This document shows positions 31,712 through 43,960 of a DNA stretch of 64,000 nt, in pieces (positions within the stretch are counted from its first letter, which is position 1; each line of letters begins with the position of its first letter). Under the pieces are notes generated by a model that worked only from the letters and a program-made list of their open reading frames with translations, ran no database searches and was not told the DNA's origin. A program made the translations under genes and the position numbers. Location: positions 843,590,001 to 843,654,000 of the forward strand of contig CM028129.1 in the NCBI GenBank assembly GCA_016271365.2, in the 5' to 3' direction. The DNA comes from Neoceratodus forsteri. Its lineage: Eukaryota > Chordata > Ceratodontiformes > Ceratodontidae.

Positions 31712-33291
31712 CATAGGCACTCAGATTGGCAGGCATTTAGAACAGCCAGAAATGCATGTGTAAAAAGCATTCGGGCAGCAAAAGTGCACTACTATGTTTC
31801 TACTCTAGAACAGGCCAAAGGGAACCCACACAAAATCTGGAGGACACTTAATTCCATTGAAGGACAGCCTAGTCCTCCCTCCCTCCCTTCCAGCCAAGAT
31901 CCTTGCCAACGGCAGAACTATCGAAGGTAATTCCCAAATTCTGGAAGAACTCAACTCCCATTTTGTCACTGCTGGCTTAGCTTTTGACTCCTCGTCTTAT
32001 GCAGGTCGAGGGGTTAATCAAGCTAGTGCTAGCCATACTCCCTGTACCTTGACCTGTTCTTTCCAACTGCATGCACTTAATTACAGAGAAGTAGAAGATG
32101 CACTACTCAATCTTGACTCTAAGAAAAGTGCGGGAGATGATAAACTTGAACCGTTTTTTCTAAAACTAGGTTATGCCTATCTCACAGCCCCTATTCTTCA
32201 TATTTTCAATCTCTCTATCTCTACTGCCACAGTTCCTTCTAGTTGGAAATCGGCTCATATCTTTCTCTATTCTAATCAGATGACCCTTGTGATCTAAATA
32301 ATTACAGGTCTATCTCAATTTTGTCTGTTCCCTCTAAAGTATTTGAAAAACTGATCTATAATCAATTAAACTTCATATTGAAACTTTCTCACTGTTAAAC
32401 CCAGCACAATCTGGTTTCCATTCTAAGCACAGCACTATCACGGCTTTGGCTAAAGTCACAAATGATTGGATCTCTGCAGTAGACATCAAAAAGATCACTG
32501 GTGCAACTTTCTTAGACCTGAGTAAAGCTTTCAACACAGTTGACCACAATTTACTAATTGCCAGCCTTATAAAACTAGGTGCCACTCCCTCCACCGCTCA
32601 GTGGTTCACCAGCTATCTTTCAGGGAGGACCCAGAAAGTGAAACCTGATGGCATATTCTCAGACTCATTGCCGATTGCCAGGGGAGATCCTCAAGGCTTC
32701 CTCCTAGGACCTATCCTTTTTTCCCTGTATATAAATGATCTTGACTCTCACATCACCAATTCCAACCTTCACTTCTTTGCTGATGACACAGTACTCTACA
32801 CCTCTGGCTCTACATTCTCTGAAGTTAGGGACGTACTGCAAGCTGACTTTGCTCAGCTGGAAATTAACCTCATCAATGCCAAGCTTCTTCTTAATGCCAA
32901 GAAAACTAAGGCTATGATTTTTACTCATAGTAACTCTTCTCCCTCTCCCTCTCCCTCTGGACCACCAAAGGACTTTATTGTTACCTCGCTAGGTGAACCC
33001 TTGAAAGTTGTCCCCAAATTCAAATATCTTAGCATTTGGCTGGATAACAAACTTTCTTTCAACGATCATCTTGAGGACCTCTCTAGAAGGCTAAAAGCCA
33101 GGTTGGGTTTCTTTTACAGAAACAAGTCTCTCTTTCTGAATGAGATTATAACCAGGCTAGTACAGGTCACATTTCTTCCCTTGCTTGATTATGGGGACCT
33201 AATTTACAGCTCCGCTGCAACCTCAAACCTAAATAAATTGGATGTACTCTATCACTGTGCCCTGCAGTTCATCACCAATTCACCGTACTGA
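31712..33291 (+). pseudogene. L2/Rex-like copy 3 reverse transcriptase
   Basis: The linker frame (31857-32297) shows YREVEDALLNLDSKKSAGDD and LEPFFLKLGYAYLTAPILHI. After a shift near 32290 the RT frame 32446-33291 is open for 281 codons. It carries FLDLSKAFNTVDHNLLIASL, ARGDPQGFLLGPILFSLYIN, HFFADDTVLYTS and YLSIWLDNKLSFNDHLEDLS. The FADD block is intact, so both catalytic aspartates remain. The VPQG motif is changed to DPQG. It ends at a stop after FITNSPY; further C-terminal sequence to about 33650 is out of frame. Confidence 0.87.
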
Positions 33292-34173
33292 ACCCATCTC
33301 TGTGACCTTCACACAGCAGTCGGCTGGACGTCACTTACCACTAAATGGCTGTTTCATGCTGGTATCTGGACCCTTAAGATACTCTTGAACAAACTTCCAA
33401 GCTACCTTACATCCCTCATCAGTATCTCCCACTGTGCATATTCCCTCAGGAAATCTGACTTTATCTCCCTGGATGTGTGTAGGACTTGCACCACGTTTGG
33501 TAAATGTGCTATCACATATGCTCTTCCAACAATATGGAACTGGCTCAAACCACTCTGAAACTATCCAGTATGGTCTCGGTCAATTTCTTCAAAAAGTTAA
33601 CAGCATCCAAATTAAAAGGTATCTGTAATTGCTTTAATCCTCTCCATGAGCCCTTATAGCCTCAAGATCAATCACCTCAAACCTATACCTACCAGGACAT
33701 GAAACCATTCTGCTAACCACTAAATTCTCACCTATTATTGCCTTCGTTATCTCTATCCTCTTCACCCTACTCTCCCTAGCACTATTCCTTTACTCATCTC
33801 ATATTTTCTAACCCCTCCTTCTTATTCCACTACTCCCTTCTGTTATCTTTACACTATCATCTTACTCACCTCCTCTCTCCTCCCACAGTACACTCCCAAC
33901 CTGCCTAGCTCCTTACTATCCTACACTAATAATCCCTACCTGTTCAGTCAAATTCCTGCATCAGGTAATATATGAACCTTACTGTGCCTCAATCTGTCAG
34001 ACTGTAATTTTATAAACTGATGTATAGCAATCCTATGTGCATATGTTTTTTATGATACCTTGTATATGTTCTCTTTTTATATCAAGCCACTTGGCTATTA
34101 TTATGATCTAGGACCTCCTTGTGAATGAGCTTGCTCAATGTAGTTTTCCTGCAATAAACTTGAACTTGAACTT
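31712..34173 (+). mobile_element. L2/Rex-like LINE copy 3, 5' truncated
   Basis: Plus-strand member of the same family as copies 1 and 2. It starts in the EN-RT linker (HSDWQAFRTARNACVKSIRA) and runs through RT and a decayed C-terminal domain. It ends with the stem-loop TGAGCTTGCTCA (34126-34137), then CTGCAATAAACTTGAACTTG. The tail is (CTTGAA)n rather than the ATC or AATC repeats of copies 1 and 2. It lies inside the ORF1 part of CR1-C. Confidence 0.88.
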
Positions 34174-34700
34174 AACCTCTCTGTCTCCTCTTGCCTATTT
34201 CCAGATCTAGCCCCCTCACAATCGAGTCCCCTACTAGAAGTTGCTTTCTCCTCCTTTGGGGTCCTCTACCACCTTTCCTAGGGTCTCCATTATGGAAGAT
34301 CCCCACATACTAATTGGTCCCAACCATGGGTACCTTGTCCTGACAGTCCCTTCCTGCCAAAGTGGCATAGGAATTATGTAGTGGCACTGGATGTGTTATG
34401 TGCCTCTGACCCACCAACCCCACACTTTCAGAGCCCACCACAGTCCAGCTTGTCCTCTTTCTAGGCCCCCTCTGAGGTAGCAATGTCAGACTTGGTGTTA
34501 CCTGGGCAGGGAAATAGGTTACCCATATCTAAGCTAGCTAGGCCTGGAGTGTAGCAACCTGATCACTTGCTCCTGTAACCCAGAGTGGTGCATGCAGATA
34601 GGGCAACATCACAGTCTCCTGAAAGTCTCTCTGAATACTGCTGCCCGACAACCACTACACTGCACCACTCCTAGCATTTTTAATTCCTACCATTCCTTGT
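34174..34700 (-). pseudogene. CR1-C ORF1 (SGNH/GDSL esterase-like) remnant
   Basis: On the minus strand near 34255-34190 the sequence reads QLLVGDSIVRGLDLEIGKR. VGDSIVRGLD is the GDS block of the CR1 ORF1 esterase domain and includes the nucleophile serine. It continues rightward as decayed sequence with no clear start. It is separated from the rest of CR1-C by copy 3. The 5' limit of CR1-C is placed at about 34700 by loss of resemblance. Confidence 0.75.
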
Positions 34701-34714
34701 ATTATTTAGGACAT

Positions 34715-35112
34715 ATTTATTTACCCTTACCACTGATAGGGTGTTACTAGTTTTTCTTTTGTTGTTGTCTGTTATCTCCTTGTACACCTACCCAAGATAA
34801 AGTGTTTACTCCTATACCCTGTTTAGGCTTGCCCTTTACCTTACACCTTTCCCTCACATATCTTTACCCCTGCTAGGGTATTTCTTGTTATTTACCTTTT
34901 TTTATTTATTTCTCTTGAACATGTACCCTATATAGGTGTAGCACCCTTTTCCCTGTTTAGACCAACACTTTACACCTTTCCCTTTAATACCTTTAATCAT
35001 GATACAGTATTTGTAATTTATCACTTTTATTTATTTGTTATTTCTCTTGAACATGTACCCTATATAAGTGTATCACCTTTTCCCTGTTCTGACCTACCCT
35101 TTACCATACACC
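34715..35112. repeat. Degenerate tandem repeat, about 131-bp unit, three copies
   Basis: CCCTGTTTAGG or a variant, followed by TTTACACC-like sequence, occurs at about 34818, 34950 and 35081. TTGAACATGTACCCTATATA recurs at about 34915 and 35047. Units have diverged considerably. No coding potential seen. Confidence 0.75.
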
Positions 35113-36519
35113 TGTCCCATCACTGAATGCAACAACAGGAGCAAACAGGTACCTTACCTTAGTCACCACCAGAGTCCCCCACTTCTCCGCTTCCTCCTGC
35201 TGATGCCTGTTGATGCCTAAGACACCAATCAAATGTGTTTTTCGGTTCCATGGAAGGTGATTCCAGAGGAGATGGCTGCTTTGTCTGAGAACAGCTTTCA
35301 GCAAATCACTTCCCCAGTAACAGGAATAACCCAGAGGTTGCAAAACCATAACTAGTCATCAGGATTTGGACCCTGCAACCTGTGATTTGTCTAGTGCATT
35401 ATGAAGAAGGTTAATATCCAGGATGGGACAAAACCTTGCTTTTGATAGGATGGGACAGAAGACCTGAGGAGGCCAACAGATGCATTCCTTTGGATTACAA
35501 ATAGCGGTCCTTTAATTTGTTCATTGCTTGTTTGGTACTCTGTTGATTTTACTAAAGCATGCCAATGAGTCAACCTGCTGTGCTAGCAGTAACTGCAGCC
35601 TTGGTGAGATGCTCACTGATTTCACATAGAGAGCTCTCACCAAGGACATGGGAGGATAAAGCTGCATGCACACACTTTGGGGTTGTGGGTCTACCAGGGG
35701 TAGACATAAGTGACAGCATCAAAATATTGTAAGATAGTATAAGTTTATTTCCACTTGACCACTCTTTTTCCCTGTTGTTTCCTTTTTATTTCCTACCCCT
35801 TCCTTAAAAAAAAACATATCTTTTCCATTTTAATTTCTGAGTATTGCTATTCATTGCCTATGTGTCACTGCCATTGCTTGTGTGGTGTTACTGTGTGGGC
35901 AGAGGAGATCTAGTATTATTTGTTGGGAGATGGTAACCTTGAGTGACAGTATCAGGTACCCCCTCATAAAGGTCATCAGCTCATTTGTCCCTTAACTTAA
36001 AGTGCCCTGGTGTACTCACAAACTACACCTGATGGAGGCACCACATCATAATCATGAACACCAAACTGTCTTGCAACTACAAGAACCCAGGCAGGTCCCC
36101 TTGGAGAGGTACCCTGAGGGTTTGGTCTTACATTATAGACACTCCTGGTGTCTCCTGAGCACCACACAGCTAGTTTCACAAGTATGACTTTGAAAACTAG
36201 TCCCACCCCCATAAAATTGTGAAATCCACCATGATGCAGGAAAAGTTGCTTGACTGACACAAGGGAGAAAATACTGATCCCAGTAAAGCAATTTTGGTTC
36301 AAGGGATACCAGAAGGGACTGAGAGGGACCATACAGAGACTGTATTGACTGCTGTCAAATGCCTGGGAAATAGTCATTATCTAAGGAAGGATTAATTACT
36401 ATGCCACAAACAGTTCGAGTGTTTTTGTGGAGTGCCATAAGGAAGTGGCCTTTCAAAAGTACCTGATCAAGTGACACTAGATATGAACAACTCACCATGG
36501 ATCATTGTAACCCATACTG
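35113..36519. other. No recognised feature
   Basis: Low-copy looking sequence. A minus-strand frame of 126 codons (36377-35997) shows no family motif I recognise and no supporting codon pattern. It may be unique DNA or a very old repeat. Confidence 0.4.
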
Positions 36520-36860
36520 CTTATTTATTATTTGAAAACTGGAACTGGCAAAGGCACCTGAGCCAAGGCTCATTCCCAGGTGCAATCTGGGGGAAGGGAA
36601 GTTGGAACAGGCAGCAGAAATACAAGTAAAAAAGCATCAGAGCAAGACAATTGTACATAAATTAGAATAAATGATGAACAAATTGCATGTACAGAAGTAA
36701 AGTGCAGAGAACATCCAGCAGTGCATAAATTGGCAACAGTAGCAGAATAGGAGCAATAACGTGGAATGGAGAAAGATTCAGCCATCCAAACATCAGGAGG
36801 AAAGGAAACAGGAACAGGTGGGAAGGGGTTGAAGCACTACTATATAGTCCCTGTTAAATA
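36520..36860 (-). mobile_element. Possible 3' end of another L2/Rex-like LINE or dependent SINE
   Basis: The plus strand shows TTATTATTTGAAAACTGG, then the stem-loop TGAGCCAAGGCTCA (36559-36572), in the same order as the 3' ends of the three L2/Rex-like copies. No RT coding sequence follows, so it is a short 5'-truncated copy or a SINE with a borrowed tail. Confidence 0.45.
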
Positions 36861-39325
36861 GAGGGGCAGGGCTGACGTTTTTTATTTACTGAACATTATT
36901 TAATAAAGGAAAAACATACAGAGATAAGTAGGAATCTTATTTGCAGATATGTTCTGGGGAGAGGGGCTTGGGAGGTGCAAAATAAAATTAAAACAGCAAG
37001 TAAAATGTAACCAATATAGAATATACCAAATGTATTTGTGACCCCAGTTAAATGGTGCTTACAAGGTGCAACTTAATGCTAAAGACATTCCATTTTGACA
37101 TAATCTGAAATGGGGCATATGAAAGTTGCGGAGATATTGTTTGTCTTTGATTCATGAAATATAGTGCATCTGGACTTCCAGGAAGTCTACTGCCAGGCAA
37201 TTTTAGAAGATACCACACATATCCAGCTAAGGAAACATCAAGCTAGTGACCAACAGATTTACTAAAGAGTCCTAGATCAGATATGGAAGTCAACCATCCA
37301 GCAAATGGCTTGATAAGTTTCATATCGAAGAGTCAAACTCCAAGACCTGAAAAACATTCCACATAGGCACATTACCCATAAACATTTTCAAAGCTTGCTC
37401 CTTTTGTGTTTTGTAAGACTGCATCCTTTGTTAAAAGGCCCTGGAAATGGAAATACCATGGCTAAGACATTCCAGGACAACATTTATGTCCCTGCTTTTT
37501 GGTTGTCCAATAAATGCATAGCATAACCATGTGGAAAAACAGTAACAATTGGTTTAAAGAAAAAAGCATCTGGGAACACAGAAAGTGCCAAATACTTGCA
37601 ATGAACTATTATATAGCAACTCAGTTCATCCCAGTAAAAAAATCATAGTGCCTTTTTTCTCTTCTATCGTTTTCATCAGTGTAAATATATAAAGCTTTTA
37701 AAACGATCAATGTTGTAACTCACTGTCATTTATTCATGCTAAGAGTCAGTGTGTCTGGATCTCAGATAAAATCTGATATGGTTAGTTAGGACACAATTGG
37801 GCCTATCAACTATAATGGTAGTCCTGCCTGTTCCACTCTGACAGTTAACCTTTTTCTGTATTTATTTACTTTTAACAGTGAACAATTCTTGCTACCTTGA
37901 GTATACAGTAAGCATAGATTTAAACTCACTGCTGGGGAAGTGTTAATCTTTTACCTAATTTTACCTTGCTGAAGGTCAGCCATTTTAAAGTCATAGCTAC
38001 CTTTGGGGAAATGAGCTTCAATAATGTAGAAAGCTGTTGCAAGAGGAAAACATAGACTTCAGCAGAGACAGCTGCTGCTCTCATCTTCCTTTCTGTTATA
38101 TAAATAACCCATTTGACCACTGAACTCTATCTATGCAATGTTTAGTTCCACTATTCCATATGTAAAGCCTTGCTGGAGAATAGCATGTCCTTCTAAGTTA
38201 CCCTTTTCTTGCCTTTGTAACTCAGTGCTGTTTCTATTTTCCTGACAGCAGCAAAACATAACTCTGTTCAAATGCACAGGAAAGAGAAAATGGTATGTTT
38301 TTACAATGTAACTGCTGCCAAAACTCAAATGGTAATAGTGCATGCAGGGGGCCCTGAGAGGGTGAATGCCACAAAGGCACCTGTGATTCTCATTTTAACT
38401 CCCATGACACTCTACATTCCACCCATTCTGCTCCTATAAAAGTTCCCGTTTGCTTCATCTTTGACCCAAGGGCAAGGCCTAAATGCCAAGAAGGCTTCAT
38501 CTAACTGCTTGAACCTTGCAGTGCACTTTGCTCCAGTTTATCACATGCAAACACTGACATGTACCGGTCACAGACTGCCAGTTGTCTTCATGCTGTTGCC
38601 ATGGCTATACTGAAGTCTTTAGCAGATGTGATCTGGTTTTTAAGTTTTCTTTTTCATGCTTTCCTTTCATACTCACAAGCAAGTGATATAACACCTATTG
38701 CAAATATGGCAGTACATCGGAGTTGTAGACGCTCCTCAGTTACACTTTCTAACAGCGCACTCATATACATATGAATTTTTTGCTTATTACAAGCATTTGA
38801 AGAGGGTAAGCCCCTCGAGCAACATGCTTTTAGAGACAATTCCTCAAAAGAAAGCAAAACATTAGTCACCAGTGCTCTTTTGGTACTGGATAAACAGTGT
38901 TTCTCTGCTGCTATTTATAGGAAGTCTTTGTGTAGCTATTTACAATTCATGTGACAGAACATAGTGCTTAGGAAAAAAGTAGGATTCATTACACTGAAAC
39001 TGAAGCCCTAGATTAATCCTTAGACCTGTCACAGTATAGGGGTGACATAATATAAAAATGTTACTCCCCTATAATTATTATCAAAAATCAGCTTATTTTT
39101 TATCTCTTGAAAAACATCTGTTCAGAAGCTCTAATGCTATAACAATGTCAGCATTGTTAGTAGAGAAGTTTGTGCATTATCCACCAGTCATTTCATTCCT
39201 TGGATACTGCCATTTCTTTAGATGGATAGAATGATCCAACCAGGTATTCCTTCCAAAATTATTTTATCCCCCAGTTTCTGGTTGCCAAATAGAACTAGAA
39301 GTATAAACAGATGGTCACTTTTCAC
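36861..39325. other. No recognised feature
   Basis: About 2.5 kb of A/T-rich sequence without transposon protein remnants, long open frames or clear tandem structure. Small frames at 38559-38774 (plus) and 38869-38654 (minus) overlap on opposite strands and look random. Probably the nearest thing to unique DNA in this window. Confidence 0.45.
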
Positions 39326-39420
39326 AGAAACATAGAATCATATTAACAGAAAATGGTAGCAGAAAAAGACAAATGGTCCATCCAGTCTACCCTGTTGCAA
39401 TATAGTAGATTCAATGGCCT
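39326..39420 (-). mobile_element. CR1 3' UTR fragment
   Basis: The plus strand reads AGAAACATAGAATCATA, then GTCCATCCAGTCTACCC, matching the CR1 3' UTR that recurs at 47.85, 61.5 and 62.2 kb. Only about 95 bases are kept. Confidence 0.75.
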
Positions 39421-40494
39421 ACGCAACCAGTATAGTGTTATGCTTGTGCAACTGTGTTACTTTGCTTAGGCCGTTCGCACGCTCTTTTCCATGAGGAATT
39501 ACCACCCTGTAGGGTAACCAAAGGCAAGGAACCCTGGAAGGGGATTCTACTCCTAGAGGTGCTGCGGGAAGGTTCCCGAGGCTAAAGGTACCTTAGGAAG
39601 AATCCCCAAAAATAAATTGTAGTAGCACCAAAGAACATTAGCAATCAGAGGCCATGAGGCATAGAAGTAGAATGACAGCAACAGCATCTTGATAAAACAT
39701 GAGGTACATAGATTAGCAAGAAAGCATGGGTGCTATGAAATACATTGGTGATTGAGAGGGCTTCCTAAAGATAAAGGGAATGGCAAGTAGGGACACCATC
39801 CACCTCCATCTAACAGCGGAAACTACTTAAGGGAACTAGGGAATACTAATTAAGTCTAACTAGGTATTATTACCTTTGGCATAGAGGAGAGACAAAAAAC
39901 CCTTTGAGGAGAAAATGTCTGGGGATTCAAGGCCTAGGTTGCCTTTCCTCCAGGTGTGGGATAATTTAACTAGGGACTACTCTGCTACTGCAATTTGGAA
40001 AGCCCAATGAAAGGGGGGTGGAAAATATTCCAATTTGGAGGAAAGCTCTCACTCTATCTTTCTAACAGGAACACCATGGAGGGTTGCAAGCCAGTTTGCT
40101 CTGCAACAAGCCACTTCCAAGGTGGGAGGAGGACAGTAACAACTACTGAGGCACTCACCTGGCCTACCAATCTATAGTAAGAACAAACCAGGTGAACCAG
40201 AGGTGGTTGTAGGGAGATAGCTGGAAAGGGTGCCTCTGAACCCGCTTGGGCAGCTAAAGGGGTCCTTATGAGGGCCCAACCCCTTCACTGCCAAAGTCTA
40301 GAATTCTATAACTTGAGGTGTCATTGGTATGGTTGACCACTGAAGGTTCACCCATAGCAAGGACATTCCCAACTATGGACCAGGTGAGAAGGACCCCACC
40401 CCAAACTTCGTATGCTCAAGATGTGGACTTTGGGGTGCAGAGCAAGACCATTGGCACAGGGTGAGCCCTGCACCAGGGAACTCTAAGACAAGGT
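39421..40494. other. No recognised feature
   Basis: No protein remnants or repeats that I can identify. The right edge adjoins a 5'-truncated L2. Confidence 0.4.
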
Positions 40495-41935
40495 CATTGG
40501 AGAGGTGGATCTTTCCAGAACCCCTGAAGGAGGTGGCTGTTCTGCCCCTCCTTAAAAAAACCTCCCTTGACCTGTACTGCTTGGCAAATTACAGACCTGT
40601 CTCTAACCTACCCTTTGTGAGTAAGGTTATTGAAAAAGTGGTTGCGTCACAATTGGATGATCATTTGGCCAGCAACAATGTCGATGATTCTCTCCAGCAG
40701 TGATTTAGGAAGAGGCATAGTACTGAGAAGGCCCTTGTCCAGGTGATAAATCACCTCCTAACAGCGAGAGATCGGAGGACTTATTCCATCTTGGCCCTCC
40801 TTGATCTCTCTGCAGCATTTGACACTGTGGATCATGGAGTGCTGTTGGAGCACCTGTGGCTCATCTGTGGACTGTCTGGCATGGTCCTCAGATGGTTTCA
40901 ATCTTTCCTCGAGGGCAGGACTCAGAGAGTGGTGTCTGGGATTTATTCCTTGGCCCCTCTCCCCCTATCCTGTGGGGTGCCGCAGGGCACCATCTTGTCA
41001 CCCATGTTGTTTGCAGTGTATATGCTGCCATTAGGAGAGATTATTAGGTGGTATGGTTTGAGTTTTCACTGCTATGCAGATGACACTCAGCTATACATGT
41101 CCTTTGCACCTGGTCAAGATGTATTTCTCTCGGTATTTAATAACTGTATCGCCGAGATCCAGGACTGGATGAGTGAGAGCTGGCTGTGTTTGAACCCAGC
41201 TAAAACTGAGGTGCTGGTTGTGGACCTTGATCATCGTGAGGCGGGTTTGTTGGCAGCTTCACCCTCGGGACTATGTCTTGGGGGTGTTGCGCTGACTACC
41301 TCAGACCAGGTGCGAAACCTGGGCTTTATTGTTGATGATGGCATGACCCTGAAATCGCAGGTGTCAGCAGTCATCAAGACCTCTTTTTACCATCTGAGGA
41401 ATATCGTCTAGGTGAAACACCTGGTTCCTCCCGACGATCTTCCAATGTTGGTCCATACCCTCGTTATCTCTCGCCTTGACTATTGCAATGCCCTTTACCA
41501 AGGGCTACTGAGGGTTGATGTCTGCCACCTTCAGCTAGTGCAGAATGCGGCAGCCAGGCTGTTGACTGGTACATCTAGAACCAGTCACAGGACGCCTGTG
41601 CTTCGCGGACTGCACTGGCTTCCAGTGTGGTGGAGGACCACCTTCAAGGTCGGTTTGCTGACCTATAAATCCCTACATGACCAGGGACCTAGTTACTTGC
41701 AAGATCTCCTTTGCCCTTACTGTCCCCTCTACCCTCTCCGATCCACCAATGAGGGCTTGCTAGAGATTCTCAGGTTCTGTTTAAAGACATCTGGGGCCAG
41801 GTCTTTTAGCTTTGTGGCCCCGACCCTGTGGAATTCTCTACCTCGTCAGGTGCAAGACTGCTAGACTGTCCAGGAGTTTAAAACTGCACTAAAAACTTAT
41901 TTATTTGAACTGGCATATTCTGGTTTTAAATGGTA
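40495..41935 (+). pseudogene. L2 reverse transcriptase, one frame with three stop codons
   Basis: One reading frame holds for about 480 codons with no frameshift. Stops are TGA at 40701, TAG at 41409 and TAG at 41862. Motifs: VAVLPLLKKTSLDLYCLANY, RPVSNLPFVSKVIEKVV, ALLDLSAAFDTVDHGVLLEH, LSCGVPQGTILSPMLFAVYM and FHCYADDTQLYMSF. YADD is intact. The C-terminal domain shows VISRLDYCNALYQGLL, NAAARLLTGTSRTSHRTPVL and FVAPTLWNSLPRQVQD. All are standard for the L2 clade. EN is absent. Confidence 0.9.
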
Positions 41936-42019
41936 GTATTATAATTGTTAGAGTTTTAAATTATTGGATTTTATTGATTCTTGTTGGTATTATTTTTCTT
42001 TTTTTTGCAGATTCTCTTT

Positions 42020-42560
42020 ATCTGTCTCCTGGTTCAGAACTCTCTTAGTCTTATGCACTGGCCTGACCACTCTACCACCCACTGTGTCCTCTATCATCAT
42101 CAAGGATGATACAACCCTCCGGGAACATGGGCCCTACAGCCCCGAAGAGATCGAAGGGGCAGTGACGGGAGACCAGCGTTGGGCATGTAGCAGCAGCACT
42201 GGAGAAAGCCATCACCTATCCAGCAGGAGAGGGTTTTTTTTCCCCTAGTTAAGTGCCCTCCTCCCTCTCCCATGTGTGGTGCACATCCCCCAACCTCTTG
42301 GCATACGGTTGTCCTGCCAGCATTGGGCCATGCTGTGTAGATGCAGCCCAGTGCTCTGCAGTGCCCCTGATCTCCACCAGGGGCCACTGGAGTGCTGGAC
42401 TTTCCCAGTGCACTCCCCCCAGGATAGAAGAGCAGCCCCACAGGTGCTCAATCCAATCTCTCCCCTGCCAACCCCTGGTACCTGAGCTCACTCCTGAACT
42501 TGGGTTGCCGGTGTGGTGTGAGATGTGGCATTCAGTGCCTCAACCCTCAGTGCCACTGGG
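42020..42560. other. GC-richer stretch inside the L2 3' UTR
   Basis: Composition and content differ from L2 on either side. No inverted termini or target duplication could be found by eye. Short overlapping frames on both strands are composition artefacts. Confidence 0.4.
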
Positions 42561-42669
42561 CCAGCTGAGGTATTATTTATTATAGTTGTTATTATGTACA
42601 AGCACCTTGGTTATAAGAAAGGCACTTTTTTATAAATAAAATATGATATGATAAGGTTAGCATGCCTAT

Positions 42670-42960
42670 TTATTCATGTAGATATTTCTTATGTATGCAT
42701 TCATTCATTCATTTATTCATTTATTTAGTATACTGAAGTTATTTATTTCATTTGCTGAAGTTTTTCAGTTTGCAGAAACTTTATTGCAACAAATATGGGA
42801 TCAGCAGGGGCAAGCCAACCAAGTCCCATTGAGAAAGCCAATTACAAGGTGACATGATACTTGGAGGATTTTAGCGGTGGAGGCAGGATTCGAACATGAG
42901 TCAATAGGTCACACAGGGCCACAGCTGTTCAACAATACCCCCAGTACCCCACCGTAGGAA
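42670..42960 (-). mobile_element. tRNA-type SINE with LINE-like tail
   Basis: On the minus strand, GTTCGAATCCTGCCTCCACC (about 42903-42884) matches the tRNA box B and the following T-arm/acceptor pattern. Upstream, CAGCTGTGGCCC lies about where an A-box/anticodon region would fall, in degenerate form. Downstream is a body ending GCAATAAAGTTTCTGC and then an (AATG)n-type tail, seen on the plus strand as CATTCATTCATTCATTTATT (about 42700-42720). This suggests a polymerase III derived SINE mobilised by a CR1/L2-like LINE. Confidence 0.6.
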
Positions 42961-43840
42961 AAACAAGGAAGCATTGGGAAACTGCCATGACCCACATGCA
43001 GCATTTAAAACTAGTTTACAGCAATTGCAGTAGCCAAGCTGACCTCCAGAGAATAATAAAGCAGTATGCAAACTAAATGAGCAATGTCCAGTAAATGAGC
43101 AGCATCAGCAGCAATTAAGTATCACTTGAAGGGGTAGCAATCTGAATGAACATAGAAACTGTAGAGAGTGGCAACGTGCTGAAACAACAGCAATGATTTT
43201 TTTGGTATTACTTTAGGAAGCAAAACTGATTTCCATGGGTAATGCACGGAAAACAGCAGTAATATTTGCAGCAATATATTCTTGGTATAAGTTCAGGAGT
43301 AGGAATGAGCTTCATGGACTAGGTTGCAGAGTGAGCCTGAATCAGATGAAAACAATTAAGGTGTATAACATACAAGAGCAGTAGCAGGGAAGCAGCATTT
43401 GCGCTAAAACACACAGATAACAAGTGCAGTTGCACTTATGAGTAAATGGGAACAAAATAGCACAAGCTCAGGATTAGTGAAATATGAACCAAGACAAAGG
43501 AGTCTAGAAACAGAACTCCCCCAAAGAAAGAGTACAAAACAGAAATACACAAACACAGAGGAAAAGGAAACAAGCAACAGAAAAAGCACACAGCTGGAGG
43601 CAAGTAATACAAACCAAATGCAGCAGGACAGGAAAACAGAAGGCTAGCAGAAAACACAGGAAGTTGGGGGGGCAACACCCAGCAGGTTGCAAAGAAGATG
43701 AAAGACAGACAGACTGACAGAGCCTCCATCTGCAAAGAAAAAGTGCGTCGGACAGAGGCTGGGAGGAACTGTTTATATAGCTCAGGAAGGGGGAGTGGCT
43801 AGCTGCTTGTCCATTGAACTACAGGCATAGTCTTTCAATT
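42961..43840. other. No recognised feature; purine-rich stretch
   Basis: Sequence around 43400-43740 is A/G rich on the plus strand, so the minus strand shows long but low-complexity hydrophobic frames. No conserved motif. Confidence 0.4.
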
Positions 43841-43960
43841 GTATCATAGAAATATAGAAACAGAGACACTGATGGCAGAAAAAAATCCAGTGGTCCATCC
43901 AGTCTGACTGTCTGTGCATTGTAGATGTTTTGTAAGATCTGATCAGATGTTTGCCAGTCC
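43841..43960 (-). mobile_element. CR1 3' UTR fragment
   Basis: ATAGAAATATAGAAACAGAG, GATGGCAGAAAAAAATCC and GTCCATCCAGTCTGACTG match the common CR1 3' end in order. Truncated to about 120 bases. Confidence 0.75.

Larger units (their letters stand above)
40495..42655 (+). mobile_element. L2 LINE, 5' truncated, with a probable insert in the 3' UTR
   Basis: Plus-strand L2 with RT and C-terminal domain (to about 41940) and a short 3' UTR. The end at about 42560-42655 reads CAAGCACCTTGGTTATAAG and TTTTATAAATAAAATATGAT, then a TATGA repeat, as expected for L2. A GC-richer stretch at about 42020-42560 does not look like L2 3' UTR and may be an insertion. Confidence 0.85.

Noticed and set aside
35997..36377. 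126-codon minus-strand frame as a host gene or transposase
   Set aside because: No recognisable domain, catalytic pattern or splice context.
43404..43735. Hydrophobic minus-strand frames suggesting a membrane protein
   Set aside because: The plus strand is purine-rich, so the minus strand gives Phe/Leu/Cys runs. No start context or motif.
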